A stretch of DNA of 64,000 bases from Anaerolineales bacterium (GCA_020634935.1 JACKAT010000009.1:1-64000), one strand, 5' to 3'; positions 1 to 8,647 are shown, counted from the stretch's first letter. Program-made: numbers and translations. Notes: generated from the sequence alone by a model not told the origin.

Positions 1-255
1 TCGCTGCTTTTCCAATAGGGCGCTGAGACGTTGCCCCTGGGTCATTTCCATTTGCCCACCGGCCAAGGCCAGTACTTCTTCATCGGAGAGCGTGGAAACC
101 GGCGGCTCCAGTGTGGGCGCAGTATGGACGGGGGTCAACACCAGCGTCAAGGCATCGGTCAAAGTCTCAGCCAAATCTCGCCGGGTAATTGTAGCCCAGC
201 GTTGGGCCTGTTCGTACAGCTCGTCAGGCAGAGTTATCATAACTTGGGTACTCAT
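1..255 (-). CDS. Small RHH/antitoxin-like protein, 3' end cut by window edge
   Basis: The reading frame is open from the ATG at 255 to the window edge, giving 85 codons of a gene that continues outside. The protein starts MSTQVMITLPDELYEQAQRW, the strand-helix pattern of ribbon-helix-helix proteins and the small antitoxin-like proteins that share it. A good ribosome site (GGAGG, 265-269) lies 9 bases upstream. The second half is Thr/Leu-rich with an acidic stretch and no recognisable motif. DNA binding is an inference from the N-terminus only; no toxin partner is visible because the downstream side is missing. Confidence 0.6.
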   Translation of the reverse strand, partial: MSTQVMITLPDELYEQAQRWATITRRDLAETLTDALTLVLTPVHTAPTLEPPVSTLSDEEVLALAGGQMEMTQGQRLSALLEKQR

Positions 256-428
256 ACAAGCCTCCATTGTCTCAGTCTTGGTTCATCCATTATCATTTTA
301 CACCGTCTTCTACCACTTTCAAACCCAGGCGCTGACGAACCTTTTTTTCAGATCGACCCACATAGACAACTCATTCGGCTTTGAGTTTATGAGGTCAGTT
401 TGTAGTATGGGCCAGCGACTTCTTCAAT

Positions 429-461
429 AAAAAAACGCCAGCGGGTAAAACCACGTGGCGT
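429..461 (-). terminator. Probable rho-independent terminator of pdxS
   Basis: ACGCCA (435-440) pairs with TGGCGT (456-461). On the minus strand the stem is followed by a run of T residues (434-429). It lies about 280 bases beyond the pdxS stop. The stem is only 6 bp, so the call is tentative. Confidence 0.45.
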
Positions 462-558
462 CTAGATGGCATAAAGTTAAGGCTGGGGTCTCGGCTTTAG
501 CCGACTAAACGAAACCTGGCTAAAGCCGCGACTCCGTTACACTAATGGACTGAAAAAC

Positions 559-688
559 AAATAACTTCGTCATGTCATTTCGAGCGATTAGCGAGAAATC
601 CCTGCGGAGTCGCTTTGCTAACAACCGTCTCAGGGATTTCTCCGCCTGCGGCTACGAAATGACATGCCTTTAAATGCGGAAGTTATTT
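559..688. repeat. Dispersed nested inverted repeat, family A copy 1
   Basis: The outer arms are AAATAACTTC (559-568) and GAAGTTATTT (679-688). The inner arms are ATGTCATTTCG (572-582) and CGAAATGACAT (655-665), with a further GAGAAATCCCT / AGGGATTTCTC pairing inside. The same inner arms recur at 7275-7433, and one arm recurs at 58093. It looks like a short non-coding mobile or REP-type element; no ORF lies inside. Confidence 0.75.
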
Positions 689-736
689 AATTTCTGTTCC
701 TAACTTTATGATATTGGTTAGCCGCTTGTTCTAAGG

Positions 737-1660
737 CTACCAGCCGCGATCGGCCAGCAGTTCGCTTTGGGGCAGGCTGCTGACGTTGATGCCGACCATC
801 GGCTCGCCCAGGTTTTTGCTAACCTCGGCCAGGATTTCGGCGTTGTTGTAGTGAGTCACGGCCTCGACGATGGCTTTGGCGCGTTTAGCCGGGTTGCCGC
901 TCTTGAAGATGCCGCTGCCGACAAAGACGCCGTCCACACCCAACTGCATCATCAGCGCGGCGTCAGCCGGGGTGGCGACGCCACCGGCCGCAAAGTTGAC
1001 CACCGGCAGCCGGCCCAGCTCGCGGGTTTCTTTGACCAGGTCATACGGCGCGCCGATATCTTTGGCGTAGGTCATCAGCTCTTCTTCCGGCATATTTTGC
1101 AGGCGGCGAATCTCGCCCAGCACGGTGCGGGCGTGCCGCACGGCCTCGACCACATCGCCGGTGCCGGCCTCGCCTTTGGTGCGGATCATCGCTGCACCTT
1201 CGCCAACGCGGCGCAGCGCTTCGCCCAGATTGCGACAGCCGCAGACAAACGGCACTTTGAAGTTGTGCTTGTTGATGTGGTACATCTCGTCGGCGGGCGT
1301 CAGCACTTCGCTCTCGTCGATGTAATCCACGCCGATGGCTTCCAAGATTTGGGCCTCGACAAAGTGGCCGATGCGGGCCTTGGCCATCACCGGAATGGAG
1401 ACCGCTTCGATGATGCCCAGGATCATATCGGGATCGCTCATGCGGGCCACGCCGCCGTTGACGCGAATATCGGCCGGCACGCGTTCGAGGGCCATCACCG
1501 CGCAAGCGCCGGCATCTTCGGCAATTTTAGCATGCTCCGGCGTCACCACATCCATGATGACCCCGCCCTTGAGCATCTGAGCCAGCCCGGCTTTAACCCG
1601 CCAGGTGGCCGTTTCTTGTCCTACGCCGTTACTATGAATATTTCCGTTTTGTGTTGTCAT
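737..1660 (-). CDS. pdxS: Pyridoxal 5'-phosphate synthase, PdxS subunit
   Basis: PdxS builds pyridoxal phosphate from ribose 5-phosphate, glyceraldehyde 3-phosphate and ammonia in the DXP-independent pathway. The 307-residue protein is the family's usual length plus a 12-residue N-terminal tail. Both catalytic lysines are present: K94 in VMAKARIGH and K162 in [11 protein letters not shown]37 in IMDVV is also kept, as is the [12 protein letters not shown] segment. The start has GGAG 8 bases upstream. The glutaminase partner pdxT is not next to it, so ammonia must come from a subunit encoded elsewhere. A MocR/PdxR-type regulator lies 4 kb away on the same strand, together with PLP enzymes, which suggests a loosely grouped vitamin B6 region. 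Confidence 0.96.
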   Translation of the reverse strand: MTTQNGNIHSNGVGQETATWRVKAGLAQMLKGGVIMDVVTPEHAKIAEDAGACAVMALERVPADIRVNGGVARMSDPDMILGIIEAVSIPVMAKARIGHFVEAQILEAIGVDYIDESEVLTPADEMYHINKHNFKVPFVCGCRNLGEALRRVGEGAAMIRTKGEAGTGDVVEAVRHARTVLGEIRRLQNMPEEELMTYAKDIGAPYDLVKETRELGRLPVVNFAAGGVATPADAALMMQLGVDGVFVGSGIFKSGNPAKRAKAIVEAVTHYNNAEILAEVSKNLGEPMVGINVSSLPQSELLADRGW

Positions 1661-1700
1661 GTCAATGCTCCTTCAGAGATTTTCTTCTCTTAATAGTTAG

Positions 1701-1973
1701 TAGAGTTCTTAGAGTCTATGGAGTTCTTAGAGTTAGTAGAGCTGGTGGAGTTTATAGGGTTTTTAGAGTTAGTAGTGTTTTATGAGTTTGTAAAATCAGG
1801 GCTTGAAATGTAAATGGTGCAATGGGCATTCAGGTGGATGGTTAAGTTCATTCACTCTCCCCATCTCTAATCATCCTACTCAACACCCAACTCCATAAAC
1901 TCCATAAACTCCATTAACTCCACAAACTCCATTAACTCCACAAACTCCATAAACTCCATAAACTCTATGAACT
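1701..1973. repeat. Two opposed 9-bp tandem arrays between pdxS and the next gene
   Basis: From 1701 to 1790 there are about ten degenerate 9-base units of the type TAGAGTTCT. From 1889 to 1969 there are nine units of AACTCCATA (variants AACTCCATT, AACTCCACA). The right unit read backwards is TATGGAGTT, so the two arrays are one repeat family in opposite orientation and could fold into a long imperfect hairpin with a loop of about 100 bases. The right array runs into the stop codon of the neighbouring gene (1965-1967). The 1661-1964 gap holds nothing else recognisable. Confidence 0.75.
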
Positions 1974-2279
1974 GACTTTACTCTTAGCAATAGCGTGATC
2001 AGGATACACGTCCAAAACCCGCTTGTAGATGGCCATCGCCTGTTCGGCTTCGCCTTTTTGCTCCAGTGTGGCGGCGGCGACGCAGGCTTCGTCGGGTTTC
2101 ATGCCTTCCGGCGTCATTTTGCCGCCGAGCATATAGCAGAAGGCTTTGTAGCCTACCTTCGGCCCGTCTTTAACCACAATTTTGCGCAGGTCATCCACCG
2201 ATTGCGCTTTATCGATCTCGCTTTCGACACGTTTGAGATCGCTGTAGCCAGCGACCGGACTATAAGGTTTTTTGGACAT
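1965..2279 (-). CDS. Small TPR-like protein of unknown function
   Basis: The frame codes for 104 residues with a clear ribosome site (GAGGTGA, 5 bases before the ATG). The C-terminal third (EQKGEAEQAMAIYKRVLDVY and what follows) looks like one tetratricopeptide repeat. The N-terminal part has no motif I recognise. There is no signal peptide or membrane segment, so it is probably cytoplasmic. It precedes pdxS on the same strand with a 304-base repeat-filled gap between, so co-transcription is possible but not shown. The last codons and the stop lie inside the 9-bp array, which suggests the repeat has grown into or defined the 3' end. Confidence 0.6.
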   Translation of the reverse strand: MSKKPYSPVAGYSDLKRVESEIDKAQSVDDLRKIVVKDGPKVGYKAFCYMLGGKMTPEGMKPDEACVAAATLEQKGEAEQAMAIYKRVLDVYPDHAIAKSKVSS

Positions 2280-2340
2280 AAGTTCACCTCGGTTTGTGAA
2301 GATTGTTGATTAAAAACTATTTACCTGAGCTCGATAATTA

Positions 2341-2407
2341 GACAGAATTTACACGATTAAAAAGATTTTTATCTATTTTTTATCTTTGAAATCTTGTTAA
2401 TTCTGTC
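2341..2407. repeat. Dispersed inverted repeat, family C copy 1
   Basis: GACAGAATT (2341-2349) pairs with AATTCTGTC (2399-2407). Inside it, ACACGATT faces AATCTTGT-like sequence and an AT-rich centre. A close relative lies at 54883-54947. It sits between two minus-strand genes and contains no ORF. Confidence 0.6.
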
Positions 2408-2449
2408 GATTTTAGCCGTTTCCGAACTGAGGTTATTTCTTCCCACTTC

Positions 2450-3475
2450 TCACAGATACCGTTCGCTGCACGCCGCCGCGCATTGAAGGACGTACTCGAC
2501 ATCCTCGGCCTCGAGGCCGTAGTGGGTGACGGCGCGCACCGGGTAGGGGCCGCCGCTAATGACGATGCCGCGCTCGGCCATAAACGGCGAGAAGGTCGCG
2601 GCCAGCGGTTCGGCCAGGGTAAAAAAGACCATGTTAGTCTGAACGGTGCTCAGGTCAAGATCGTAGCCGGGAATCCGGCTTAAGCCCTCGGCCAGCCGGC
2701 GAGCGTTGGCGTGATCGTCGCTCAGGCGCTCGACCATTTGGGTCAGGGCGACGATGCCGGCTGCGGCCAAAATGCCGGCCTGGCGCATTCCGCCGCCGAC
2801 CACTTTGCGCCAGCGTCGGGCTGTGTTGATGAACGCCGCCGGCCCGCACAGCAGCGAGCCGACCGGCGCGGCTAACCCTTTCGACAAACAGAACGACACC
2901 GAGTCGAAATGTTGGGTGATTTCTTTGACATCAACGCCCTGTTTGACCGCCGCATTGAACACCCGCGCCCCGTCCAGATGGGTTGCCAGCCCATGCTGTT
3001 GGGCAAAGGCGCCGGCTTCGGCCAGATAATCGAGCGGCAAGACGAGGCCGTTGTGGGTGTTCTCCAGACACAGCAGCCGCGTGTGGACAAAGTGGTTGTC
3101 AGCCGGTTTAATCGCCGCCTTGACTTTGGCCAGGTCCAGCGTCGCGTCCGCCTCAAAATCGAGCGGTTGGGCCTGAACGCTGCCCAGGATGGCCGCCCCA
3201 CCGCCTTCATAGCGATAAGTGTGGGCCGTCTGGCCGACGATATACTCATCGCCGCGCCCGCAGTGGCTCATCACGCCCACCAGGTTACTCTGGGTGCCGC
3301 TCGAGACAAATAGAGCCGCTTCTTTGCCCAGCATTTCAGCCGCCAGCGCTTCCAGCCGGTTGACGGTCGGGTCTTCGCCGTAGACGTCGTCGCCGACTTC
3401 GGCTGTCGCCATGGCTTCACGCATAGCCGGACTGGGCAGCGTGACCGTATCGCTGCGGAAATCAATGCGTTTCAT
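2450..3475 (-). CDS. ltaE: Low-specificity threonine aldolase
   Basis: This cytoplasmic PLP enzyme splits L-threonine/allo-threonine into glycine and acetaldehyde. It is 341 residues long, the family's normal size. It starts with the typical DFRSDTVT motif, keeps the cofactor-binding SSGTQSN segment (59-64), the HLDGAR aspartate (D168) and the Schiff-base lysine K199 in [14 protein letters not shown]. The start codon lies inside the end of the preceding dehydratase gene (14-base overlap), so the two are translated as a coupled pair. Together they give two routes for threonine breakdown (aldolase and deaminase). Confidence 0.95.
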   Translation of the reverse strand: MKRIDFRSDTVTLPSPAMREAMATAEVGDDVYGEDPTVNRLEALAAEMLGKEAALFVSSGTQSNLVGVMSHCGRGDEYIVGQTAHTYRYEGGGAAILGSVQAQPLDFEADATLDLAKVKAAIKPADNHFVHTRLLCLENTHNGLVLPLDYLAEAGAFAQQHGLATHLDGARVFNAAVKQGVDVKEITQHFDSVSFCLSKGLAAPVGSLLCGPAAFINTARRWRKVVGGGMRQAGILAAAGIVALTQMVERLSDDHANARRLAEGLSRIPGYDLDLSTVQTNMVFFTLAEPLAATFSPFMAERGIVISGGPYPVRAVTHYGLEAEDVEYVLQCAAACSERYL

Positions 3476-4436
3476 AGGTACTCAAAATCCCCTTCAATTT
3501 CTCCATCGATAGATTGCCGCCGGAGAGAATCAGCACCACCTTTTTGCCGGCCAGCCGATCTTTCAACTGCAACGCCGCCGCCAGCGGAGCCGCGCCCGCC
3601 CCTTCGGCCAGGTTACGGGTGTGTTCCAGCATCAGGCCGACCGCCTGTTTGATGTCCGCGTCATCGACCAGGACAAAATCATCGAGATAGCGGCGCATGA
3701 TGCGCTGCGTATTTGGGAACGGTACGCGGGTGGCGATGCCCTCGGCAAAGGTGTTCATCTCGGCGGTGACCAGTTCGCCGCGCTGCCAACTGCGCTGCAT
3801 GGCCGGGGCCTGGGCTGACTGGACGGCGATAACCTCAATCTGAGGATTGATGCTTTTGGCCACGATGCTGGTCCCGCACGCGCCGCTGCCCGCGCCAACC
3901 GGCACGATGATCGTATCGACCTGCGGTAGGTCCTCCACAATTTCCAGGGCATACGTCCCGACGCCGCAGATCAACCGCTCTTCGGTCGGCCCGATAAAAC
4001 GGCCGCCGTGGGCTTCGGCTTGGCCCATAATCCACTCGCGGGCGGTATCGAAATCTTTACCGTGAACGACCACATTCCCGCCCAAGCCGCGCATGGCCGC
4101 GACTTTGCCGGGGTTTGCCCCTTCCGGCACGGCGATGGTCGCTTTGATGCCGTAGGCTCGCGCGCCGAAAGCGATACTCTGGCCGTGGTTGCCGGTTGAG
4201 GCGGTGAAAAGACCGGCCTGGCGCTCGGCCTCGGTCAGGTTGGCGGCCAAATTCAACCCGCCTCGGACCTTGAAAGCGCCGACCGGCTGATGGTTTTCGT
4301 GCTTGACCCAGACCTGCGCCCCCACCAACTCGCTCAGGCCGCTGTAATAATGAAGCGGCGTCGGCTTGAGGTAGCGATAGACGTTGGGTCGGGCGGCGAT
4401 GATATCGTGCAAAGTGGGCATTGGTTGTTCGGTCAT
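3462..4436 (-). CDS. Threonine/serine dehydratase-like PLP enzyme
   Basis: This fold-type II PLP enzyme probably deaminates threonine or serine to a 2-oxo acid and ammonia. It has 324 residues and no ACT regulatory domain, so it resembles the catabolic form rather than biosynthetic IlvA. The PLP lysine is K56 in GAFKVRGG and the asparagine loop is STGNHGQS. The usual glycine-rich phosphate loop appears as [13 protein letters not shown]. The ATG has GGAG 8 bases upstream. The stop overlaps the aldolase start. Hydroxyectoine utilisation enzymes and serine racemase-like proteins share this fold, so the exact substrate is open. Confidence 0.88.
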   Translation of the reverse strand: MTEQPMPTLHDIIAARPNVYRYLKPTPLHYYSGLSELVGAQVWVKHENHQPVGAFKVRGGLNLAANLTEAERQAGLFTASTGNHGQSIAFGARAYGIKATIAVPEGANPGKVAAMRGLGGNVVVHGKDFDTAREWIMGQAEAHGGRFIGPTEERLICGVGTYALEIVEDLPQVDTIIVPVGAGSGACGTSIVAKSINPQIEVIAVQSAQAPAMQRSWQRGELVTAEMNTFAEGIATRVPFPNTQRIMRRYLDDFVLVDDADIKQAVGLMLEHTRNLAEGAGAAPLAAALQLKDRLAGKKVVLILSGGNLSMEKLKGILSTYETH

Positions 4437-4472
4437 AAAAGGTTCTCCATATGGTTTGTCGTGATCGCTTCT

Positions 4473-4619
4473 GGAGCGTCAAAGTTTACTTTGACCCTAC
4501 CGTGAATGACAAAGCAAGCTTTGTCGCTCCGCGCAATTATTACTGCCGATGCCATCTCAATGAATGACAAAGCAAGCTTTGTCGCTCCGCGCGATTTTGA
4601 TTGCCGATGTCCTCTCAAT
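4473..4619. repeat. Palindromic repeats, family B, including a 58-bp tandem duplication
   Basis: Hairpin TCAAAGT-TT-ACTTTGA is followed by GACAAAGC-AA-GCTTTGTC (4508-4525), closed by GGAGCG/CGCTCC ends. A block of about 58 bases (4504-4561) is then repeated almost exactly (4562-4619). The second copy reaches into the stop codon of the phosphoesterase gene at 4615-4617. The same palindromes recur at 8533, 30938 and 42978. The stretch fills the gap between the phosphoesterase and the dehydratase and would fold in the mRNA. Confidence 0.75.
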
Positions 4620-5574
4620 AGGGATGGTCTGACTCCTTAAAGATGTGGCGGCCTTGTCGGTCGGCCTCTGTGCCGAGGGCCAGGACCATGTGTTGTTCGA
4701 CAATAGCAAGGTCGAAGCCGGCGAAATTGTGCCAGGCGTCGATCATAGCGGTTTTGGCCTGGTCGATCAGGTCCGGTCCGGCGGCATCGTGGGTTTGCCA
4801 GCTTAGCCGCCACGGTTCACCGGCCGGCCGCGACAGGCGAAAGGTGCGGTAGGCCAGCGGATAAATCGAGATCGATGGCGCGGCGGCGTGCAGGCGATGG
4901 CCCAGGTCATCGACTTTGGTTTGATGGTGATGGCCGGTTAAGACCAGCTTGACCTGCGGATGAGCATCGAGCAACGCCAGTAACTGCGGGCCGTTGCTGC
5001 ACACAAAGTTGGTAAAGCTGGGATGGTCATCGACCGGCGCCAATTTGTGAAGCGGGTGATGAACGGCGACGATGACGAATTTATCGGCATGGGCCTTAAG
5101 CTCTTGCTCCAGCCAACGCCATTGAGCGTCATCGATCACCCCGCCCCAATCCTCATCGCGAATAGAATCAAGCCCGATAATCTGTACCCGCAGATCGACG
5201 GCAATCGACCAGTAGCCGGCTTGGGCCTGCGGTTCGGTTGGACGCTGGTTGAACTGCGGGTTGAAGTGGCGGGCGAAATCGCGCCGGGTCAGCCCTTCGG
5301 TGCAGTCGAGCGAGCGGCGATCGTGGTTGCCGGGGATGATGTAATAGGGCCGGTTGAGGCTTTTGATGCCGGCTTGAAATTGATCGAACTCAGATTGATC
5401 GGCCTCGTCGAACAGGTCGCCGGTGATCAGCACGAAGTCGAGATCGGGCCGCCGGTTGAGGTCGGCGATGATGCCGGCCAGAATATCGGGGGCGTGAGCG
5501 CCCAGAAGTTCGTGATGATTGCCAAGCGATGAAATGTGAATATCGCTGATTTGGGCGAAATGGAGCGATGTCAT
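4615..5574 (-). CDS. CpdA/Icc-like metallophosphoesterase
   Basis: This is a calcineurin-fold phosphoesterase of the 3',5'-cyclic-nucleotide phosphodiesterase type. From the ATG at 5574 it has 319 residues. The metal ligands are all visible: D11 and H13 (QISDIHIS), D53 (TGDLFD), N83-H84 (PGNHD), then VAVHHPLH and LTGHHHQT. An open frame continues upstream to 5742 but lies inside the MocR gene in another frame, so I reject that start. The start used is 20 bases after the MocR stop. The substrate could be cAMP or another phosphodiester; that is inference from family resemblance. Confidence 0.88.
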   Translation of the reverse strand: MTSLHFAQISDIHISSLGNHHELLGAHAPDILAGIIADLNRRPDLDFVLITGDLFDEADQSEFDQFQAGIKSLNRPYYIIPGNHDRRSLDCTEGLTRRDFARHFNPQFNQRPTEPQAQAGYWSIAVDLRVQIIGLDSIRDEDWGGVIDDAQWRWLEQELKAHADKFVIVAVHHPLHKLAPVDDHPSFTNFVCSNGPQLLALLDAHPQVKLVLTGHHHQTKVDDLGHRLHAAAPSISIYPLAYRTFRLSRPAGEPWRLSWQTHDAAGPDLIDQAKTAMIDAWHNFAGFDLAIVEQHMVLALGTEADRQGRHIFKESDHPY

Positions 5575-5593
5575 AGGCCGGCCGTTGTCACCT

Positions 5594-7117
5594 TTACAAA
5601 ATATGCACCGAGGCCGGCCGCGGCTCAACCAGCGTGTTTGAGCGGGCCAGCAGCTCTTTCCAGGCTTTCCCCAAGCGCCGGATACCCTCTTCGATCTCGT
5701 CGGGCGGGCAGCCGGCGAAGTTGAGCCGCAGCGCGTGAGCAAAGTAGCCGCCCGCCGAAAAGACCGAACCGATGGAGAAGGCCACGTTGTAGTTGATGGC
5801 GGTCAGGTACAGTTCGGTGGCGGTGGGGCCATGCTGCGGCATTTCGACCCACAGGTAAATCCCGCCGGCCGGGCAGCGCCAGCAGGCTTCAAGGGGAAAG
5901 TGCTGCTGCATCGCCGCCAGCATGGCATCGCGGCGGGTTCGGTAGGCGTCTCGCACGGTTTTGAGGTGGATCGGGAAATGGCCGCTTTCCAGGTAGGCGT
6001 GCAGGGCGCGTTGGTTAAGCGGCGAGGTCAAAATATCGGTGGTTTGTTTGGTGGCCACCAGCCGCTCTTGCAGCTGCGACGGCGCGACCAGATAACCAAT
6101 GCGGATGCCCGGCACCAGCGTTTTACTGAAACCGCCGGCCTGAAAAACAATGCCGGCTGTGTCCAGACTTTTGAGGGTCGGCAAAGGTTGATGGTCGTAG
6201 TAAAGTTCGTCGTAGGTGGTATCTTCCAAAATCGGCACGCCGTAGCGGGCGGCGATCTCCAACAGGGCCTGCCGCCGCCCCAGCGGCATGGTGATGCCGG
6301 TCGGATTGTGGAAGTTGGGCGTAACATAAATCAGGCTGGGTCGATGGCGCAGAATGATCTGCTCCAATTGGTCAACCCGCAGGCCCTGCTCATCCATTGG
6401 CACGCCGACCGGCGTAATGCGGCGTGATGACAGCAGGTCGAGCAGCCCTAAATAGCAAGGTTCCTCAACCACCAAGGCGCTGTGCTCGCTGCGGGCCAGA
6501 ACGCGCAGGGTGATATCGACCGCTTGCTGGCAGCCGGCGGTGATCAAAATATCGCTGGCTTTGACCTCGATAGCTTGGGCTTGGAGCAGTTCGGCGATGC
6601 TGTCGCGCAGCGGAAAATAGCCGGCGGCTTCTTCATATTGCAGGGCCTCGGCCCCGTCGCGGCGCAGGACATCGTTAATGGCCCGGCGAAACTCATTCAC
6701 GGGGATGAACTCGCTGGCCGGCGTGCCGGCGGCGAACGAAATCACACCCGGTTGGCGGGCCAAACGCATCATTTCGGTCATCATGTGGCCGGCGTCCCAA
6801 TGGCGGCGCGGCTGCGAACTGCCCAGACGTACAGGGATGGGCGGCGGCTCATCCGGCGCATGCGATTGGTGGGGGCCGGTGACATACGTGCCGCTGCCAA
6901 CTCGGGTGGTGACCAGCCCTTCCGCTTCCAACTCGGCGTAGGCGTTGACGACCGTCACCCGGTTGACGCCTAACTGCTTGGCCAAAACGCGGCTGGCCGG
7001 CAAGCGCGTTTCCGAGGCCAGGTCGCCCGACTCGATACGCTGGCGTAGATGGTCGGCCACTTGCAAATACAGGGCGCGACTTTTGTCTCGATCTAGCTCG
7101 AGCCTGCTGAAAAACAT
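5594..7117 (-). CDS. MocR/PdxR-type regulator (GntR HTH + aminotransferase fold)
   Basis: The N-terminus (about residues 12-80) is a GntR winged helix. The remaining 400 residues form a class I aminotransferase-like domain with the PLP lysine K332 in GGFSKTLVPGIRIGY, and the family motifs NPTG and EDTTYDELYY. Such proteins sense PLP or an amine through the enzyme-like domain. At 507 residues it is full length. It heads a minus-strand run with the phosphoesterase, dehydratase and aldolase, all but the first PLP enzymes, and pdxS is 4 kb further. Its upstream region has CCAATT repeats around an extended -10 box, which fits self-regulation. A plain aminotransferase role (2-aminoadipate type) is less likely because the HTH is intact. 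Confidence 0.9.
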   Translation of the reverse strand: MFFSRLELDRDKSRALYLQVADHLRQRIESGDLASETRLPASRVLAKQLGVNRVTVVNAYAELEAEGLVTTRVGSGTYVTGPHQSHAPDEPPPIPVRLGSSQPRRHWDAGHMMTEMMRLARQPGVISFAAGTPASEFIPVNEFRRAINDVLRRDGAEALQYEEAAGYFPLRDSIAELLQAQAIEVKASDILITAGCQQAVDITLRVLARSEHSALVVEEPCYLGLLDLLSSRRITPVGVPMDEQGLRVDQLEQIILRHRPSLIYVTPNFHNPTGITMPLGRRQALLEIAARYGVPILEDTTYDELYYDHQPLPTLKSLDTAGIVFQAGGFSKTLVPGIRIGYLVAPSQLQERLVATKQTTDILTSPLNQRALHAYLESGHFPIHLKTVRDAYRTRRDAMLAAMQQHFPLEACWRCPAGGIYLWVEMPQHGPTATELYLTAINYNVAFSIGSVFSAGGYFAHALRLNFAGCPPDEIEEGIRRLGKAWKELLARSNTLVEPRPASVHIL

Positions 7118-7127
7118 AGGATACAGT

Positions 7128-7210
7128 CCAATTTTAACGGTGAGGGTTATTATAGCATGCCAATTTGGTTTTGGATAGGACCAATTAGAGAGGGATTGAA
7201 GGGGCCAATT
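7128..7210 (-). promoter_or_regulatory. MocR gene promoter with CCAATT direct repeats
   Basis: On the minus strand an extended -10 box (TGCTATAAT, TATAAT at 7154-7149) lies 32 bases before the ATG; no good -35 is seen. CCAATT occurs four times in the same orientation at 7128, 7160, 7181 and 7205, so the copies flank the -10 box at spacings of 32, 21 and 24 bases. Direct repeats near the start are typical operators for MocR proteins, so this is a candidate binding site for the protein encoded just downstream. Confidence 0.55.
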
Positions 7211-7274
7211 TGGAGATAAAGTTAATTAGAGGATGATTTATCGGTTAATCTGAGTTCGGAAATAAATGTAATTC

Positions 7275-7433
7275 ATGTCATTTCGCAGCGATAGCGGAGA
7301 AATCCTTGTGATAATACAATAAAAAGTGGTTTGGCAGGCAAAATTTGAAGCAACAATGCCAATTTTCTCCTGCGAACACTTAATTTATGACAATGTCTGA
7401 GGGATTTCTCCGCCTGCGGCTACGAAATGACAT
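7275..7433. repeat. Dispersed inverted repeat, family A copy 2
   Basis: ATGTCATTTCG (7275-7285) and CGAAATGACAT (7423-7433) are the ends. Inside them GGAGAAATCC faces GGGATTTCTCCGCCTGCGGC. The right half is almost identical to 632-665. The centre differs, being AT-rich and longer than in copy 1. With the promoter this accounts for the 7118-7467 gap. Confidence 0.75.
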
Positions 7434-7467
7434 TGTTACCCATATGTCGCAATCCGTAACCTGACGC

Positions 7468-8481
7468 CTAGTGGCGAATACATATCTTGCCGAAGTGACC
7501 ACTGCGGGCCAGATAATCGAGCGCCGGCCGCAGGTCCTCAAAAGCGAAAACCCGATCAACCACCGGTTGTACGGCGTGTTGGCCTATGGCCCGCACCATC
7601 GCCTCGAACCCATCTCGATTGCCGCATGAGATGCCTTGCAGCCGCACTTGACGGGTCACGATCGGGCCGAGACTGGCGTTCATATTCAAGCCGGACAGGA
7701 CGCCGATCAAGCTGATCGTGCCGCCGGCCCGAATGGCCCGCAGCGATTGGGGCAGCGTCTCGGTTCCACCGACTTCGATGATGTGGTCCACACCATCGCC
7801 GCCGGCCAGCGCTTTGGCGGCTTTGCCCCATTCCGGCGTCGAGACGTAGTTGATGCCTTCATCCGCGCCTAAATCGAGCGCCCGCTGTACTTTTTCATCG
7901 CGACTTGAGGTGACAATCACGTGAGCGCCCTGGAGTTTGGCGAACTGCAAGGCAAACAGCGAGACGCCGCCTGTCCCTTGAACGAGCACTTTATCGCCGG
8001 CTTTGACCCGGCCTTCGGTCACAATCGCGCTCCAGGCGGTGAGCGCCGCGCAGGGTAGCGTGGCCGCCTGCTCGTCGGTTAAGTGGGCCGGCACCTTGAC
8101 CACGCCTTGTTCGCTCAAGACCATATATTCGGCCATGACGCCATCTAACGGGCCGCCCAGTGAGCCGGTGAGCCGCTCCATCGTCGCTTCGCCGCTCATC
8201 CAACTCTGGAGAAACGTGGGGCAGACCCGGTCACCAACCTTGACGCGGCGAACCCCTTCACCCAGCGCTACCACCTCGCCGACGCCATCGGAAATGGGAA
8301 TGAGCGGCAGTTCCCCCGTCAACCGGCCGTATCCGCGGCGGGGGACGACCAAATCTCGATAGTTGAGCGACGCGGCTTTCATCCTCAGCAGGACCTGGCC
8401 TGGCCCCGGTTCCGGGTCGGGCCGCTCGGTTAAGGTCAAATTGTCAATTGACCAGTTGTCTTGTATTTGGATGACTTTCAT
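7468..8481 (-). CDS. Zinc-free MDR-family NAD(P)-dependent oxidoreductase
   Basis: A 337-residue medium-chain dehydrogenase/reductase with the GroES-like N-terminal half and a Rossmann half carrying VLVQGTGGVSLFALQFAK. The catalytic zinc motif GHE is replaced by SDGVGEV and the four structural-zinc cysteines are missing, so it is closer to quinone oxidoreductase-type members than to alcohol dehydrogenases. It reduces or oxidises an unknown small carbonyl or enone with NAD(P)H. The start has AGGAGG 7 bases upstream. It stands alone between repeat elements. Confidence 0.85.
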   Translation of the reverse strand: MKVIQIQDNWSIDNLTLTERPDPEPGPGQVLLRMKAASLNYRDLVVPRRGYGRLTGELPLIPISDGVGEVVALGEGVRRVKVGDRVCPTFLQSWMSGEATMERLTGSLGGPLDGVMAEYMVLSEQGVVKVPAHLTDEQAATLPCAALTAWSAIVTEGRVKAGDKVLVQGTGGVSLFALQFAKLQGAHVIVTSSRDEKVQRALDLGADEGINYVSTPEWGKAAKALAGGDGVDHIIEVGGTETLPQSLRAIRAGGTISLIGVLSGLNMNASLGPIVTRQVRLQGISCGNRDGFEAMVRAIGQHAVQPVVDRVFAFEDLRPALDYLARSGHFGKICIRH

Positions 8482-8532
8482 AGAAATACCTCCTGTTTTG
8501 ACTTGGCGATCTGAAAATAATGGTCTGTAGGG

Positions 8533-8579
8533 TCAAAGTTGACTTTGACGCTGAATGACAAAGCAAGCTTTGTCGCTCC
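8533..8579. repeat. Palindromic repeat, family B
   Basis: TCAAAGT-TG-ACTTTGA (8533-8548) followed by GACAAAGC-AA-GCTTTGTC (8557-8574) and GCTCC. The order and spacing match the copy at 4473. It lies between oligoendopeptidase and oxidoreductase genes. Confidence 0.7.
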
Positions 8580-8647
8580 AATACGTTCTCAGGGCCGTGT
8601 AGGAGGCCAAGGCTCTCTCCCTATTTAAATGAGCCGTTGTTTGACGG

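Larger units (their letters stand above)
256..736. other. Intergenic region between pdxS and the RHH-like gene
   Basis: No gene is supported here; the plus-strand frames have no ribosome site and are antisense to nothing known. The stretch holds a likely pdxS terminator (429-461), an imperfect inverted repeat built on GGCTTTAGCC / GGCTAAAGCC (about 486-534) and a larger nested inverted repeat (559-688), described separately. Confidence 0.6.

Noticed and set aside
767..1693. 308-codon plus-strand frame opposite pdxS
   Set aside because: It is a long antisense shadow of a highly conserved gene with no start signal; the same applies to plus-strand frames over MocR (5735-6427), groEL (43634-44506), the BTAD gene (60926-62185) and the 55066 gene (55525-56757).
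4615..5742. Longer phosphoesterase start at 5742
   Set aside because: The additional 56 codons lie inside the MocR gene in another frame; the protein's family start is the ATG at 5574.
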